From positions 62,001-126,000 of the forward strand of contig CATLLJ010000006.1 in assembly GCA_950022495.1 (NCBI GenBank): a stretch of DNA of 64,000 bases. The letters run 5' to 3'. Of this stretch, positions 33,109 to 42,267 are shown piece after piece; position 1 is the stretch's first letter, and every line of letters begins with the position of its first letter. A model generated the notes under the pieces. It was not told where the DNA came from and ran no database searches. It saw nothing but the letters and a program-made list of their open reading frames with translations. Made by a program: the position numbers and the translations under genes. The DNA is from an uncultured bacterium. GTDB lineage: Bacteria; Cyanobacteriota; Vampirovibrionia; Gastranaerophilales; Gastranaerophilaceae.

Positions 33109-33564
33109 ATGGAAAAAAATCTAAACATTCTTATAATTAATGGTCCAAATCTAAACATGTTAGGCGTTAGAGAACCAGAACAATACGGTTCTAAATCCTA
33201 CAAAGATTTAGAAATGGAATTACACGAATATTCTTTTGAACTCGGGATAAACCTTGAAATATTCCAGAGTAATTTTGAAGGCGAAATTATAGAAAAAATC
33301 CAGTATGCACTTGGAAATTTTGATGGAATAGTCCTAAATGCCGGAGCATACACACATACCAGTGTTGCCATCAGAGATGCTCTTACATCAGTTAAAATTC
33401 CTACCGTAGAAGTCCATATCTCAAATATTTATAAAAGAGAAGAGTTTAGACACAATTCAATGTTTGCAGATGTTTGCGTTGGGCAAATTACAGGTTTTAA
33501 ATCAGATAGTTACAAACTTGGTCTGCAAGGATTGGTTAACTTCTTAACCAGTGCAAACGATTAG
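33109..33564 (+). CDS. aroQ: 3-dehydroquinate dehydratase, type II
   Basis: Catalyses the third shikimate-pathway step, 3-dehydroquinate to 3-dehydroshikimate. The 151-residue type II enzyme shows ILIINGPNLNMLGVREPEQYG with the catalytic Tyr, the flexible lid, QSNFEGEIIEKIQ, IVLNAGAYTHTSVAIRDAL and VEVHISNIYKREEFRHNS with the catalytic His. Length is typical of the dodecameric family. It stands alone, other aro genes are not nearby, and its predicted leaderless promoter is listed separately. Confidence 0.97.
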   Translation: MEKNLNILIINGPNLNMLGVREPEQYGSKSYKDLEMELHEYSFELGINLEIFQSNFEGEIIEKIQYALGNFDGIVLNAGAYTHTSVAIRDALTSVKIPTVEVHISNIYKREEFRHNSMFADVCVGQITGFKSDSYKLGLQGLVNFLTSAND

Positions 33565-33688
33565 TTTTTAAATTTAGGGGAAACGAATTATTAGAAGAAT
33601 TATTTTTATTTAAAATCCTTCTTTCTCTCTAAAGTCCATCTAATATCCGGAAGAATGCTAAAAACATACTACCGGACTATATTCGTGT

Positions 33689-34018
33689 TTATTTTTTTAC
33701 AACAAATTCTTGATGCATTTTTTCAATCATTTTTATAGTTTCTTCTTCGCTGTGATTTTCGGCATATTTATCAATAGCCTTATTTAATTCTTCAGCAAGT
33801 TTTGGATTTTTTTCTAAAAATTTCATATCACTTTCCAAAGAATCAGAAGAAACTTGAGATTTTCCCAATGTAGCAGCAGGCATTGCAGACAAATCACTAA
33901 TTTCTTTTGTTTCAGCAGGAACAGCAGGTGTTGTTTCTGCCACTGTTTCACCTAGTGCAGGTTTTTGAATACCCTTAAAATTTACACTATTCATTTTGTT
34001 GTTGTCGATTTCTCTCAT
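33689..34018 (-). CDS. Lineage-type small protein with N-terminal NFKG motif
   Basis: A 109-residue acidic protein. The N-terminus MREIDNNKMNSVNFKGIQKP carries the NF-K-G motif. A low-complexity Ala/Pro/Thr/Ser linker (about 25-60) then leads to a short charged helical C-terminus (LAEELNKAIDKYAENHSEEE). It resembles an intrinsically disordered adaptor more than an enzyme. AAGGTGATAC-type purines precede the ATG weakly. Function is unknown. Confidence 0.55.
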   Translation of the reverse strand: MREIDNNKMNSVNFKGIQKPALGETVAETTPAVPAETKEISDLSAMPAATLGKSQVSSDSLESDMKFLEKNPKLAEELNKAIDKYAENHSEEETIKMIEKMHQEFVVKK

Positions 34019-34192
34019 AGTATCACCTTACTTTCAGAAAATTTTTCGTCTTATCTTCATGTTGGTTTTTTGTTAGAAAACACCTAAATAATATTTTTTG
34101 CTACTTTTGTTAAAAAAAAATTACAAAAATTTACATGCAATTTCTCAATAATTTTTCATGTTATGATGTATTATATACTATAAAAGGATGTA

Positions 34193-35305
34193 ATGCAAAT
34201 TATGAATTTATTAGGATTGGTAAAAAATATTTGGTGGTCTGTTTCTGCATTTAACACAATAAATAATTTGCCTGATGCAATTATATATGTAAATAACAAA
34301 GGTTTTATTGAACAGGCAAATAAAAAAGCATTTAGAACATTTGGATTTGTTATTAACGAAGAAAATCCGATAATCATAGATGATTACATCTATGATGGTA
34401 TGGAAATATTGAAAACATCGGCAGAAGAAAACCGTCCGGTGCCGGCAATTGCTAAAATTCCGGGCAGAGAATTCCCCGTAGAAATAAATACTTATGCTAA
34501 AAGAAACGGTTATTGTGTTTCTATCAGGGATTTAACCAAGCTTACAAACTCAATAGAAACAGAAGAAAAAATTGCAAGATTTAACGGTGAAAAAAATGCA
34601 ATGCTGGTTAAAATTGAAGGCGAAATCAAATCACCAATCAGTTCTGTTATAGGCTTTTCAAAAGGGTTGCTGGATGGTATTGCAGGTGATTTAACAGACA
34701 AACAAAAAAAATATATTAAAATAATCAACTCAAATTCTAATGAATTATATCATTTTATGGATAAATTTTTAGAATTCACATACGCTGAATCTTCATTATA
34801 TGAACAAGATTACCAGAAATTTGATGTAGTTGAAGCTTTAAAAGCAGTTATAAAAGATTTTGAACCGGCAATTGATGAAAAGAAACTTAACTTCAATTTT
34901 GAATACAGCGAACTTGAAAAAAGAATAATTTATTCTGATTTAAAAGCTATAAAGAAAATATTTGAAAATATTATGGAAACGTCTGTCTCTATGACTGATT
35001 CTGGATTTATTATGACCACATTATCACAAGTTAATGAAGAAACGGCTTCTGAATTAGGATTTAGCGAAGGGAAATATCTTAAATTATCAGTAAAAGATAC
35101 AGGGGTTGGATTGGCTGATGAAGAAATGAAATATTTATGCGATCCTTATGCCCAATTAGAAAAAGGTAAGAAAAATTTATTAAGAGCAATTAGACTAGGA
35201 ACCGCCAGCATTTTAACAAAAAGAACTGACGGATACATAAACATTACATCTGAAATGATAAATGGGGCAGAATATAACATATATATTCCATTGAAAAAGG
35301 ATTAG
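34193..35305 (+). CDS. Degenerate histidine-kinase-like protein (no phosphoacceptor His) with PAS domain
   Basis: A 370-residue cytoplasmic protein. Residues about 22-118 form a PAS domain (NLPDAIIYVNNKGFIEQANK). In the dimerisation region the expected SHELRTP is EGEIKSPISSVIGFSKGLLD, with Gly143 where the His should be. The N-box region (KKIFENIMETSVSM) lacks the catalytic Asn pattern, while the G1 box KDTGVGLAD is kept and the G2 box is lost (RAIRLGTASILT). It should therefore not autophosphorylate but may still bind a nucleotide or a partner. AAAAGGA precedes the ATG. The MalK-like ATPase gene begins 1 nt after its stop. Confidence 0.75.
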   Translation: MQIMNLLGLVKNIWWSVSAFNTINNLPDAIIYVNNKGFIEQANKKAFRTFGFVINEENPIIIDDYIYDGMEILKTSAEENRPVPAIAKIPGREFPVEINTYAKRNGYCVSIRDLTKLTNSIETEEKIARFNGEKNAMLVKIEGEIKSPISSVIGFSKGLLDGIAGDLTDKQKKYIKIINSNSNELYHFMDKFLEFTYAESSLYEQDYQKFDVVEALKAVIKDFEPAIDEKKLNFNFEYSELEKRIIYSDLKAIKKIFENIMETSVSMTDSGFIMTTLSQVNEETASELGFSEGKYLKLSVKDTGVGLADEEMKYLCDPYAQLEKGKKNLLRAIRLGTASILTKRTDGYINITSEMINGAEYNIYIPLKKD

Positions 35306-35306
35306 A

Positions 35307-36308
35307 ATGAGCAAAGTTATACTTAAAAATATCAGAAAAACTTATGACAACAATAAAACTGTAATAAATAATGTTAACCTTGAAATTCAGGACAAAGAAT
35401 TTATTGTTCTGGTTGGAGCATCAGGATGTGGGAAATCTACCCTTTTACGAATGATTGCAGGCTTGGAAGACATTTCATCCGGAGAAATATATATTGATGA
35501 TAAAAAAGTCAACAATATTCCGCCAAAAGACAGAGATATCGCATTTGTATTCCAGAGTTATGCACTATATCCGCACATGACAGTCCGCGAAAACATTGCT
35601 TTCGGGCTTAAGATGAGAAAAGTCGACAAGGCAACAATAGAAAAAAAAGTTCAAGAAGCTGCAGAAATTCTAAATCTTGGTGAATATTTAGATAGAAAGC
35701 CTAAACAGCTTTCAGGCGGTCAAAGACAAAGGGTTGCACTGGGCAGAGCAATTGTAAGAAATCCAAAAGTATTTCTTATGGATGAACCGTTATCTAATTT
35801 AGATGCCAAATTAAGAGTTCAAATGCGTTCAGAAATCAAAAAATTACATGAAAAACTTCAAACAACATTTATTTATGTAACCCACGACCAGACAGAAGCC
35901 TTAACAATGGGAGATAGAATTGTTGTACTTAATAACGGCGATATCCAGCAGGTTGACAGCCCTGATGAAATTTACAACAATCCGAAAAACACTTTTGTTG
36001 CAGGATTTGTTGGTTCTCCGCAAATGAATTTCATCAACGGAAAATATTTAGGACTTGATGAGAATATTCTATATGGAATTCGTCCAGAAAAAATGACTAA
36101 ACCCGACGGAGATATTAAATTAACTGTGGATGTTGAAATATCTGAAATGTTAGGAAGCGAAAAAATTGCTTATTTCAACATTGGAGACAGCAAATGTTCT
36201 GCAAAATTTGAAACAGACGCACAGATAGGCAAAACTATTGACCTTTCAATAAAAACATCTGACCTATATAAGTTTAACCCTGAAACAGGCGAGCGAATCT
36301 ACACATAA
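35307..36308 (+). CDS. MalK/UgpC-type sugar ABC transporter ATP-binding protein
   Basis: A 333-residue ATPase subunit. Walker A GASGCGKSTLL, Q-loop FVFQSYALYPHMTV, signature LSGGQRQRVALGRA, Walker B VFLMDEPLSNLDAKLR and the switch His in YVTHDQTEA are all present. The C-terminal TOBE/OB domain begins around residue 240 (GFVGSPQMNFINGKY, YGIRPEKM), as in MsmX/MalK/UgpC multi-sugar ATPases. No permease or binding-protein gene is nearby, so it may energise transporters encoded elsewhere. It is translationally coupled to the degenerate kinase gene upstream, which is an uncommon pairing. Confidence 0.92.
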   Translation: MSKVILKNIRKTYDNNKTVINNVNLEIQDKEFIVLVGASGCGKSTLLRMIAGLEDISSGEIYIDDKKVNNIPPKDRDIAFVFQSYALYPHMTVRENIAFGLKMRKVDKATIEKKVQEAAEILNLGEYLDRKPKQLSGGQRQRVALGRAIVRNPKVFLMDEPLSNLDAKLRVQMRSEIKKLHEKLQTTFIYVTHDQTEALTMGDRIVVLNNGDIQQVDSPDEIYNNPKNTFVAGFVGSPQMNFINGKYLGLDENILYGIRPEKMTKPDGDIKLTVDVEISEMLGSEKIAYFNIGDSKCSAKFETDAQIGKTIDLSIKTSDLYKFNPETGERIYT

Positions 36309-36397
36309 AAAAGTGTAACGAAATACAACTAATGTTCAGCCTTTCACAAACCGCACAACCGTGGGCATCAGTCCTCATAAAACCGTGCTACTCGAGC

Positions 36398-36583
36398 CTA
36401 TCGTGTGAACAAATCTTTGACTGAAAATTTGCGGGTTTTGTTAGACAAGCTAAAGTCCAGCAACTTTCTTGCAATAGGATTTGTTTGTCGAGTTGACTGA
36501 CGTTGTTCAATAACTTCTTCTTCTCTCATCTCTCTGGAAGTTTTTTCAATTACTCTTAAGTTTTGTTCAGTCTTCTCAACCAT
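36398..36583 (-). CDS. Small charged hypothetical protein
   Basis: A 61-residue protein rich in Glu, Arg and Lys: MVEKTEQNLRVIEKTSREMR, then EEEVIEQRQSTRQTNPIARK. It is predicted to be a helix. GAGG lies 13 nt before the ATG, too far to be strong support. I recognise no family. It stands alone between convergent and codirectional neighbours, and translation is uncertain. Confidence 0.35.
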   Translation of the reverse strand: MVEKTEQNLRVIEKTSREMREEEVIEQRQSTRQTNPIARKLLDFSLSNKTRKFSVKDLFTR

Positions 36584-36698
36584 GATGTTAATTGTACCTC
36601 GTTACATTATAATAAACAAATCCTGAAACAATTAATTGCCTATTTTTATATAAAAATTATATATTCTTTACATACTGTTACAAATCACTTTTCTGAAA

Positions 36699-39600
36699 TT
36701 AATCTTTAATCCAGCGGAAACTCTTAACATAGTTGCTGCCATTGATATCCCCGTAAATCTCAGCCTTGAATACACGCAGGACATTCGATTTATCAAAATT
36801 AGGAATTTTATTGATTTTACTGGTAGATGTTGGATTAATTTCATTTATATTTATACCAGGAATAGTATTAAATAAACGGTTTAATGAAGAATTACCAATT
36901 TTTCCGAGAATTGTAGAGAAATTCTTTGAAAGACTGCCGTAAATTTCCATATCTGCAATCAGTGAAGAAATATTATAACTGCCGGCAAGATACATATTCA
37001 AATCTTTTCCTTTTGAATAAATATTGATATCATTAGCAATACCGTCTTTTACCTTAATAGTACCGCTTATACTTTCAAAATCACCGGTTTTTAACGGTGT
37101 AATCAAATCGATAATACCATTAATTGATAACCCTGTAATACCGCCGGTTATAAGGTTACCCGCTTTTAAAAGGTACTCAAGCGAACCGAGTTTAGGCATT
37201 CTGCCGTTAGTAACTTCAAAATTACCATCACCAGACAATGTATTAACACAATCAACACTGGATAAACCCGTACAAGCTACTCTTAAATCGCCTGTGACAT
37301 TTCCATACATTTGTCCCGGCATATCAAAGAAATTTTCACTAATAATTTGGGCATCTGCATTTTTAATATTCATCTCTGCATTACCGGCAAAATTATTGAG
37401 ATTATAATCAATCTTACCGTCAACTGTACCATTGGCAAGGTTAAAACTGTAATTTTCTACATTTAAGATATTATCACTGCCTAATGAAATATTAGATTTG
37501 AAATTTGTAGCAAGTGCTTTTTTAATTAAAATTTTATCAGCACTCACCGTTGCATTTTTCAATATAACTTTATTTTGAGACAACTGAGAAACATCAGGAG
37601 TTTGAGAATATTTATTTCTGGTATTTTCAGCATCAAAGTCGTTTAAAGCATCTGAAATAACATTCAAATTCAATTCTTCGGTTTGAAGATTTGCATCTTC
37701 GATTACAATCGGCGGATTTAAATTATTTCTAATTTTTGCAGTAAATAATAAATCGTTCGTTAGAATAACACCTTTAGAAACAAGATTAATAAAATCATCT
37801 TTAAAATCTATATTCACATCGCGAATAGTTGCATCAAGCAAAGGAATGTCAATACTTGAAAGATTTAAATAACCTAAAATAGATGGAGCTAAAGAAGTAC
37901 CGTTTATTACTAAATCAGTTGTGAATACTCCTTGATTAATTGCTTGTTTTTTAGTTAACACATTAAATATTTTTGCATTTGTCGGCTGTAATGTTTTAAT
38001 TTTAAGATTTTTAAAACCTAAAACATTATCCTTTAACAAAGAAATTTCGCCGGAAGCTGACAATTGATTTTGTACAGATTTCTTTTTATTTTGAGATGTA
38101 ATTGTTTGATTATATCTCATAGAATTTATTTTAACTTTGTTTGGATACAAAACCACATCTGATACAACAGAAACCGGATTAGTTGTCATTTCCATACCCG
38201 TAACCCCTGTTGGAGCACCGGCTAAAGTTGCACCCATATAATACAATGATGAATTTTCGCCAATATTAAGATTAGATTTTGCCTGAAGTCTATCCATAGG
38301 ACCTTTTAATCTTGTGTTAAAATTAACATCCCCTTTTAATTTAACAGGATAAACGGATTTTGCATTGAAAAATCTGTCAAAGAATTGCTGTGTAGGTTTT
38401 GCAGTGACCAAAAGATTAAAATTAGGCATACCGTAAATATTTGAAACGCTGCCATCCATGAATACAGGCATAGAACTTACACGGGAATTTACTCTGCTTA
38501 AATATAAAGTATCACCGTGAACATCAGCTTCGCCGTTCAAAACTCTTATAACTGCACCTAAAGGTTTATATACGAAACTTGTATCTTTTAAATTTGTATT
38601 AGCCCAGATTTTACCTTTTTTGATATTTCCATTAATGTCAATAACACCTTTCATATCAGTAATATTATTCATTTGAGTTTTGACTTCTTTCGGAATAGGA
38701 AGCTGATCTTTAAAATCATTCACTGAACTTATATCGAAATTCTTAAAGTTAAATACTGAATCAGCGATTTCCATAGTGTTATAAATATCAGAAATCACAA
38801 GTGACATATTAAATGGATTGTTATTAAACAAACCTTTTAACATTGAAGTTTTCAGAACACCATTTCTGATAGTAAAAGTACCGCCGTCGAGTTTTATTGT
38901 ATCTGAAGAATGTCTGTTAGGAATAAATCTGCCGTCAACCTTAACTTTGTTATAATCAAGCTGTCCTGCATCCGCAATACCTTTGTAATAACCAACAAAA
39001 GAGGCATCTAATTTTCCAATTTCGTCTTTAAATGGCATATCCGTGTCAGGGTATAATAAATCATTACAATCTGCAATTCTAAATTTATCAGATTTTGCCA
39101 CTAAATCAATTTGATTTTGACTGCCCGTACCTTTCACATGCACTTTTGAATTACGTACATAGCCGTTCACATCATAATCAGAATCATATTGATTAAAATT
39201 CACAACCCCGTTCACTTTAGTAAATGGCAGGAATGTATCTTGCATTACAGTTGTTGCATTGTGCAGTGTGACCGTTCCTTTTGAAAACAAGTCTTCATTA
39301 AACACGACTTCTTCTGCATTTTTAACTTCACCATATATATGTAAAAATACATCTGCGAGTCCCTGCGGTTTAGTAAACGGAGAAACAGCTTTCTGGACAT
39401 CTACAAGAATAGGTGAACTGTTAATCGTTTTAATTAACAATGGGATTTTCTGACCTTTTGCAGAAACATAAACATTTAACTTGCCTAAAACTACACAATC
39501 TCCCCAGATTTTAACAGGAAGCCCATTAATAAATGCATTATAAGTTTTGAATGTAGTTTCAGTATCGTTAAAAATAACTTCACCAGAACCGTTTGTCAGG

Positions 39601-41192
39601 ACTAGATTATGGACATCATTAAAGGAAGCAATGCCATTTCTAAACTTAATTTCACCCCAGATATGAGGATCGACTTTTTTACCGGCAGAACGCATGTGAA
39701 TATTTCCAAATCCGGAAATTTTCATCATTGGCACAGGACCTAACTGAAATTTTAAAATTTCATGCAATGGATTCAAAATTTCCTGAGCAGGTTCAAGCAT
39801 AACAGAATCAGTACTATCAATTTGCAATTCAGAATATTTAGAGCCATCAATTGTAACAAGTCCTTTAACCGTGACATGCTGATCTTTACCTGTTGGAACA
39901 AATACATCAAGCTTCATCTTATGCCCCATAAATCCAAGATTAATTTCTCCATTAGCAGGTGCATAACGCATAGGATGAATTAAATAAACATCACTTAATT
40001 TAATATCGCCTGTAACATGAGGTTTATTACCCTGACCTTTAAATGTAAGTTTTCCTTCTCCGTTACCATAAATCACATATTTTTTTAGTTTATAAAGATT
40101 GAAATCCGGCAAAAGAGTTTCTGAACCAGGTAAAATTGCAACAACATCTTCCAGCCTTGTATTTTTAACCTTGGCAGTCAAATTTAATTGTGGAACTTTA
40201 TCACCAAAATTATAAATTTTACCATTGACTAATGCATGAATTTTTTCTGATTCTAATGAGGTATTTCTAAAATTTATTCCGCGTTCAATAGTATCAAAAT
40301 TAATTTTTGCAGTAAGCTTGTCTTTATAAATAACAGATGAGGCTTTATCTTTACCAATAATTTGCAAATTTTCAGTAACAAGTGTAGTAAATATATTTTT
40401 ATGACCGAACTTATCAGATTTTGTATCAGCCGTAAAATCTACAATACCATCAAGTTTTTTAATCTTACCTTTAGTCAGAATATTCACATAATCAGAAATT
40501 AGTGCAAGATTAAATTTTTCAAGCTTGGCAATAATTTTAAATTTATCTTCTGAAAATCTATTGATTGGTAAATCCACTGAAATATCAGACATATAATTTG
40601 TATAATCTTCGCCGACAAATAATTTTCCTGAAGTCGCAAATCTTAAATGTTTATTTTGAACATAATTGCCGTGTTCAAAATAATCTCCCTGCAGTTTAAG
40701 ACTTTGCCCGTTTAATTTATCATCAAGTAAAACATTATACGGTCCTAAATCCCAGTTGATTTTAGAAAGTTTAAATTTACCCTTTTTACCCTGAAATTTT
40801 AAAGGATAATCTCCAAGCATAAACTTAGAATCTTTTGACAGTACAAGAGAAATATCTTCTTTAGTTGAAGATACATTAGAAATATCAATCTTTTTCCACA
40901 AAAGCGGTAATAATTTAATTTTAAGTTTCGGGTTATCTATTGATAACGCTTTAGATTTATCTTTATTTAAAACAGAAATATTGTCCGTTTTTAACCAGAT
41001 TGAAGGAAACATACCCATTGACAATTCAGGATTGCCAATATTAACAACAAATCCTGAATTTTCATAAATTTTTTGTTCAATAAATTTTTTATGAGCTTTG
41101 ATATTAACAGCAGCAGGAATTCCCCACGTATACGCACCGCAAGTTATTGCTAAAATTCCTACTACAGTTAATATTTTCCATTTTCTCTTCAT
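36699..41192 (-). CDS. AsmA/TamB-like large periplasmic protein
   Basis: A 1497-residue protein. An N-terminal membrane helix (about residues 8-27, LTVVGILAITCGAYTWGIPA) is followed by an AsmA-type domain (ENSGFVVNIGNPELSMGMFP, IKLLPLLWKKIDISNV) and then more than 1300 residues of repeated beta-strand units of the AsmA/YhdP/TamB type, many with D/N-G turns. Such proteins span the periplasm and are linked to lipid transport between membranes in diderms, so it supports a gram-negative envelope. Near the C-terminus MEIYGSLSKNFSTILGK and FKAEIYGDINGSNYVKSFRW resemble AsmA C-domains. No operon partner is seen. Its exact cargo is unknown. Confidence 0.85.
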   Translation of the reverse strand: MKRKWKILTVVGILAITCGAYTWGIPAAVNIKAHKKFIEQKIYENSGFVVNIGNPELSMGMFPSIWLKTDNISVLNKDKSKALSIDNPKLKIKLLPLLWKKIDISNVSSTKEDISLVLSKDSKFMLGDYPLKFQGKKGKFKLSKINWDLGPYNVLLDDKLNGQSLKLQGDYFEHGNYVQNKHLRFATSGKLFVGEDYTNYMSDISVDLPINRFSEDKFKIIAKLEKFNLALISDYVNILTKGKIKKLDGIVDFTADTKSDKFGHKNIFTTLVTENLQIIGKDKASSVIYKDKLTAKINFDTIERGINFRNTSLESEKIHALVNGKIYNFGDKVPQLNLTAKVKNTRLEDVVAILPGSETLLPDFNLYKLKKYVIYGNGEGKLTFKGQGNKPHVTGDIKLSDVYLIHPMRYAPANGEINLGFMGHKMKLDVFVPTGKDQHVTVKGLVTIDGSKYSELQIDSTDSVMLEPAQEILNPLHEILKFQLGPVPMMKISGFGNIHMRSAGKKVDPHIWGEIKFRNGIASFNDVHNLVLTNGSGEVIFNDTETTFKTYNAFINGLPVKIWGDCVVLGKLNVYVSAKGQKIPLLIKTINSSPILVDVQKAVSPFTKPQGLADVFLHIYGEVKNAEEVVFNEDLFSKGTVTLHNATTVMQDTFLPFTKVNGVVNFNQYDSDYDVNGYVRNSKVHVKGTGSQNQIDLVAKSDKFRIADCNDLLYPDTDMPFKDEIGKLDASFVGYYKGIADAGQLDYNKVKVDGRFIPNRHSSDTIKLDGGTFTIRNGVLKTSMLKGLFNNNPFNMSLVISDIYNTMEIADSVFNFKNFDISSVNDFKDQLPIPKEVKTQMNNITDMKGVIDINGNIKKGKIWANTNLKDTSFVYKPLGAVIRVLNGEADVHGDTLYLSRVNSRVSSMPVFMDGSVSNIYGMPNFNLLVTAKPTQQFFDRFFNAKSVYPVKLKGDVNFNTRLKGPMDRLQAKSNLNIGENSSLYYMGATLAGAPTGVTGMEMTTNPVSVVSDVVLYPNKVKINSMRYNQTITSQNKKKSVQNQLSASGEISLLKDNVLGFKNLKIKTLQPTNAKIFNVLTKKQAINQGVFTTDLVINGTSLAPSILGYLNLSSIDIPLLDATIRDVNIDFKDDFINLVSKGVILTNDLLFTAKIRNNLNPPIVIEDANLQTEELNLNVISDALNDFDAENTRNKYSQTPDVSQLSQNKVILKNATVSADKILIKKALATNFKSNISLGSDNILNVENYSFNLANGTVDGKIDYNLNNFAGNAEMNIKNADAQIISENFFDMPGQMYGNVTGDLRVACTGLSSVDCVNTLSGDGNFEVTNGRMPKLGSLEYLLKAGNLITGGITGLSINGIIDLITPLKTGDFESISGTIKVKDGIANDINIYSKGKDLNMYLAGSYNISSLIADMEIYGSLSKNFSTILGKIGNSSLNRLFNTIPGININEINPTSTSKINKIPNFDKSNVLRVFKAEIYGDINGSNYVKSFRWIKD

Positions 41193-41250
41193 ATTATATT
41201 TATTATAGTATAATATGCCATTTCAGTGCAATAAAAAAACTCATACAAAA

Positions 41251-41829
41251 CTAGTATTTTTCACATAAAAGTTCAAAATATCCTCTCGGGTGTTCGCAGC
41301 TTGGACATACATGAGGAGCTTCAAATCCTATATAAACATATCCGCATTTGCGGCAAATCCATTCTTCTTTTATGTTCTTTTTGAATAAGGTTTTTTCTTT
41401 CAGGTTTTCCAATAATTCTTTGTATCTTTTAGCATGGTGCTGTTCTGACACTCTAACATGTCTAAATGTGTCGGAAATCTCGTCAAAACCTTCTTCTTTA
41501 GCAATCAATTCACCATTGTAGTATAGAACGCTAAATTCTTCTTCTTCACCATCAATAGCACTTTGCAAATTTTCTTCAGTTGTACCGAGTTCAAAAGGAT
41601 AAAATCCATCAACATGGGCATTAGGATTGTTGCCAACATGTTTATAGAATAACTTTGCATGTTCTAATTCATTTTCCGCAGTAGCCAGAAAGATTGCAGA
41701 AATTTGTTCATATCCTTCTTTTTTTGCAACTTTTGAAAAATATGTATATCTGTTACGAGCCTGTGCTTCTCCGGCAAAAGCATTAATCAAGATTTGTTCG
41801 GTACGTGAACCTTTTAATTTGTCATTCAT
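41251..41829 (-). CDS. Rubrerythrin
   Basis: A 192-residue peroxide-reducing di-iron protein of anaerobes. The ferritin-like four-helix bundle shows the ligand motifs GEAQARNRYTYF, ENELEHAKLFYKH, GELIAKEEGFDEI and SEQHHAKRYKELL. A C-terminal rubredoxin domain holds ICRKCGYVYIGFEAPHVCPSC, two Cys-x2-Cys pairs for one iron. Both parts look intact. CGGAGGG precedes the ATG. It is monocistronic and, with the [FeFe] hydrogenases, points to an anaerobic lifestyle with peroxide defence. Confidence 0.96.
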   Translation of the reverse strand: MNDKLKGSRTEQILINAFAGEAQARNRYTYFSKVAKKEGYEQISAIFLATAENELEHAKLFYKHVGNNPNAHVDGFYPFELGTTEENLQSAIDGEEEEFSVLYYNGELIAKEEGFDEISDTFRHVRVSEQHHAKRYKELLENLKEKTLFKKNIKEEWICRKCGYVYIGFEAPHVCPSCEHPRGYFELLCEKY

Positions 41830-42000
41830 TTATAAACCCTCCGTTAATCTATCACAGGATAAACTCCCGAATTAGAAAATTCAATTAGAAACCGGAGTAG
41901 TACATCAGGTTAAGTAAAACTCACCAATTCGATACTTTCTGGGGATTATTCCAAATGAAAAATAAAGGACAATATACGTATTATGATAGTTAGGAAAATT

Positions 42001-42177
42001 ATGACAGACTTATTAGAATACACAAAAAAGATTGCTAAAAAAATCTCATATTACGATGCGATAATTGATTTCACCGATGAAAGCCACTGGTTTAATCCAT
42101 TTTACAGACAACCCGAAGTCACAGTTGTTTGGATAGATAATCCAGAAAATGAAATTAATAACGATTATTGGAATTAA
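42001..42177 (+). CDS. Small hypothetical protein
   Basis: A 58-residue acidic protein (MTDLLEYTKKIAKKISYYDA, then DESHWFNPFYRQPEVTVVWI). AGGA lies 6 nt before the ATG at 42001, which I prefer to the ATG at 41983 lacking a site. I recognise no family. It resembles a small beta/alpha adaptor, and function is unknown. Confidence 0.45.
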   Translation: MTDLLEYTKKIAKKISYYDAIIDFTDESHWFNPFYRQPEVTVVWIDNPENEINNDYWN

Positions 42178-42190
42178 TTTCATATATAAA

Positions 42191-42257
42191 ATGCCATTCT
42201 GAGTAAATACTCAGAATGGCATAATGGAAAATTTCAGATTCTGAATCGAGTTCAGAA
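42191..42257. repeat. Pair of palindromic repeats (TTCTGA-type)
   Basis: ATGCCATTCTGAGTA (42191-42205) and TACTCAGAATGGCAT (42208-42222) form a perfect 15-bp inverted repeat. About 16 nt on, TTCTGAA (42239-42245) and TTCAGAA (42251-42257) form a 7-bp one. The half-sites TTCTGA and TCAGAATG are shared between them. There is no T-run, so this is not an ordinary terminator. It has the look of a REP-like intergenic repeat next to pgi. Confidence 0.6.
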
Positions 42258-42267
42258 TGACAAAAAA

